Assembly: GCA_020161615.1 (NCBI GenBank)
Contig: JAIUPD010000002.1
Coordinates: forward strand, 186,001 to 250,000
Reading direction: 5' to 3'
DNA: 64,000 bases
DNA from: Pseudomonadota bacterium
GTDB lineage: Bacteria; Pseudomonadota; Alphaproteobacteria; Rhodobacterales; Rhodobacteraceae
Part shown: piece after piece, positions 62,340 through 64,000 of the stretch
Layout: each line of letters starts with the position of its first letter
Position numbering within the stretch: the first letter of the stretch is position 1
The notes under the pieces: model-generated
Seen by the model: the letters and a program-made list of their open reading frames with translations, nothing else
The model's database searches: none
Told to the model about the DNA's origin: nothing
Program-made: the position numbers and the translations under genes

Positions 62340-62574
62340 GCCCCGTCTGACCCCCCCATTTTCCCCAGGGAAGGCTGCGCTTCCGGCCGACCGATTCGCC
62401 CTGCGGCGGGCCGTGCGGCAGGCCCGTTTCGGGACCCGGTACATTCCGCTTCACCCCCCGCGCCTTGCCCTTTTTTGTGCTGCGGTCTGCCGGGTCGGGC
62501 CGGGAGTTCGGCAGCACCTGCGGCGCGCTCGGGCGTAGCATCTGACCAACGGAATAACGCTTGGAAGGTGCGCC

Positions 62575-63702
62575 ATGACGCTAAAATTCGGTTTCTGGTC
62601 AGAGCAGGAGACGCAGGTCGGCCATAGCTACGCGCGGCGGCTGCACGAGTTGGTCGACGAGGCGGTCTTCGCCGAGAAGATGGGCTTCGACTTCGTGTCG
62701 CTCTCGGAGCAGCATGTGGCGCTGGGCGGCATTTCCAGCTCGGCGCCCGAGGTGGTCTATGGCTATCTGGCCGCGAAAACCTCGCGCATCCGGCTTCGCC
62801 CGGCCGTCACGCTGATGCCCAAGAACTTCAACCACGCCCTGCGCTCGGCCGAGCGGCTGGCGGTGACCGATATCCTGTCGAACGGGCGGATGGAATTCTT
62901 CGCCGGACGCTCGAACACCACCATCGCCATGCGCGCCTTCAACGTCGAGGCTGCCGAAACCCTGTCGCAGATGGAAGAGGGGCTGGCGCTGATGAAGGAG
63001 GCGATGTCGAAGGACATCTTCAAGTTCAGCGGCAAGCATTACAACGTGCCGCCCCGAATGCTGGTGCCGAAGCCGCTGCAAAAGCCCTATCCGATCATGG
63101 GCATCGCCGCGACCAGCCCGCGCAGCCATGTCTATGCCGCCGAACAGGGCATGGCCTGCCTGTCGAACAACTTCTATTCGGGCTGGGAAAAGCAGGCGGA
63201 GTACATCGCCCTCTACAAGGACAATTGGAAGCGCGACGAGAACGGGCCGCTGACCCGTCCCAGCCTGGGCATTCCGCTTTTCCTTGGCATCGGCAAGACC
63301 GATCAGGAGGCGAAGGACAATTACGCCGAACCGCTGATGAACTACGCCAGGATCTCGACCGACGCCTATCCGCGGCTGGCCAAGATCGCCGACGATTACA
63401 ATTACTTCTCCGAGGGGCTGGAAGGGCTGCAACGCGCGGCGACCGACTGGGACTATCTGGTCAACGAATCCGGGACCACGCTCTGCGGCAGCCCCGATAC
63501 GGTGATCCGGCAGCTGGAGCGGATCGTGGACATGGGCGTCGACGAGGTGCTGTTCCACCTCGATTCCGTGTCGCACGAGATGATCATGGACGCCATCGAC
63601 ATGGTGGGCAAATACATCATCCCGCATTTCAACGACCGCAACAACGTGGTCCGTCCGACCGACGAAATCCTCAACACCATCCGGGGGATGCGCGATGCGT
63701 AA
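62575..63702 (+). CDS. LLM-class flavin-dependent monooxygenase
   Basis: Luciferase-like TIM-barrel oxidoreductase of 375 residues using reduced FMN. The FVSLSEQHVALGGISSSAPEVVYG block (about 38-61), LSNGRMEFFAGRSN (about 100-113) and LCGSPDTVIRQLERIVDMGVDEVLFHLD (about 303-330) are family signatures. It is two-component, so it needs a flavin reductase not seen here. The substrate is unknown. A 235-bp gap before it has no gene. It overlaps the next gene by 8 bp. Confidence 0.88.
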   Translation: MTLKFGFWSEQETQVGHSYARRLHELVDEAVFAEKMGFDFVSLSEQHVALGGISSSAPEVVYGYLAAKTSRIRLRPAVTLMPKNFNHALRSAERLAVTDILSNGRMEFFAGRSNTTIAMRAFNVEAAETLSQMEEGLALMKEAMSKDIFKFSGKHYNVPPRMLVPKPLQKPYPIMGIAATSPRSHVYAAEQGMACLSNNFYSGWEKQAEYIALYKDNWKRDENGPLTRPSLGIPLFLGIGKTDQEAKDNYAEPLMNYARISTDAYPRLAKIADDYNYFSEGLEGLQRAATDWDYLVNESGTTLCGSPDTVIRQLERIVDMGVDEVLFHLDSVSHEMIMDAIDMVGKYIIPHFNDRNNVVRPTDEILNTIRGMRDA

Positions 63703-64000
63703 GGAACCCGAATTCATCACCATCGAGCACCGGGCCGAAGGCGTGGCGGTGCTGACCCTGAACCGCCCCGAGATCCTGAATGCCATCAACTGGCAGATGC
63801 ACGAGGAGATCGAGCTGGCGCTTTACGACCTCGACATGGACCCCAGCGTCAAGGCGGTCGTGCTGACCGGCGCCGGGCGCGGGTTCTGTTCGGGCGGGGA
63901 CCAGAAGGCGGTCGATACCGGCATGCCCTCGGTCACCCGGGGCGGGCGGCATATCGTGCGCAACATGCTGGAGCTGGAAGTGCCGATCATCGCCGCGGTC
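63695..64000 (+). CDS. enoyl-CoA hydratase/isomerase family protein, N-terminal part
   Basis: The frame starts at ATG 63695, inside the end of the luciferase-like gene, and is open to the last base (102 residues visible). VAVLTLNRPEILNAINWQMHEEI and VVLTGAGRGFCSGGDQKAV are the crotonase N-terminal signatures including the first oxyanion-hole element. The rest lies outside the window. It is the second crotonase-fold gene of the cluster. Confidence 0.88.
   Translation, partial: MRKEPEFITIEHRAEGVAVLTLNRPEILNAINWQMHEEIELALYDLDMDPSVKAVVLTGAGRGFCSGGDQKAVDTGMPSVTRGGRHIVRNMLELEVPIIAAV

Overview
The window is high-GC alphaproteobacterial DNA. Dense ATGA-type gene overlaps, two TRAP transporters, an ethylmalonyl-CoA pathway crotonyl-CoA carboxylase/reductase, an AztD zinc chaperone (family described in Paracoccus denitrificans) and pseudoazurin all point to Rhodobacteraceae, most likely Paracoccus or a close relative. 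There is no rRNA, CRISPR array, prophage or recognisable transposase. The one RNA gene seen is tRNA-Tyr.

Layout. 1-6 kb: end of an alpha/beta hydrolase, the ohr/ohrR peroxide pair, a CoA-binding protein, map and rlmB (each with an intrinsic terminator), tRNA-Tyr, and an unusual LysR-HTH/TrpD2 fusion. 6-12 kb: a TonB receptor plus FatB/CeuE-type ABC siderophore operon. 12-14 kb: a zinc alcohol dehydrogenase and an aromatic aminotransferase. 14-20.4 kb: a gamma-resorcylate island (decarboxylase, MhpA-like hydroxylase, TRAP transporter, MarR regulator) with a repeated operator-like motif. 20.5-23.5 kb: a zinc locus (aztD divergent from zevAB) around a Zur-like box. 23.5-26.8 kb: a copper-handling cluster (CopC-CopD fusion, YcnI, copper-uptake-associated protein, DUF2946). 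26.9-31.3 kb: a cobalamin riboswitch in front of a FecB/BtuF-type ABC operon that ends in pseudoazurin and a methyltransferase.

31.3-40.8 kb holds a tightly coupled catabolic operon: TRAP binding protein, racemase/decarboxylase-family protein, MDR reductase, acyl-CoA ligase, VOC protein, TRAP membrane subunits and thioesterase. Next to it is an M20 amidohydrolase-marR pair. Both units carry the same GTCAA-N5-TTGAC palindrome and look like one MarR regulon. 40.9-47.1 kb is a complete pyruvate dehydrogenase complex (homodimeric E1, E2, lipoyl-E3) divergent from an Lrp regulator. 47.1-55.5 kb is mixed: DksA-like zinc finger, DUF4336 protein, a repeat island, a PlsB-like acyltransferase, ccr, an amine oxidase-like flavoprotein, a PEP mutase-family protein, a small secreted protein, an ArgO-type exporter and an OsmC protein. 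55.6-58.1 kb is mobR/mobA (3-hydroxybenzoate 4-monooxygenase). From 58.3 kb to the end: a ChaC-like cyclotransferase and an unassigned catabolic cluster (Lrp, enoyl-CoA hydratase, creatininase, AraC, luciferase-like oxidoreductase, second hydratase cut by the window edge).

The window is therefore rich in metal acquisition (Fe, Zn, Cu, corrinoid) and aromatic or acyl-CoA catabolism, mostly in small units with a linked regulator and visible operator dyads. The best candidates for undescribed biology are the riboswitch-led operon with pseudoazurin, the split-TRAP operon with its single-cysteine racemase-fold protein, the TRAP-fed gamma-resorcylate island, the LysR-TrpD2 fusion, and a dispersed repeat family with copies near 48.3 and 55.6 kb.
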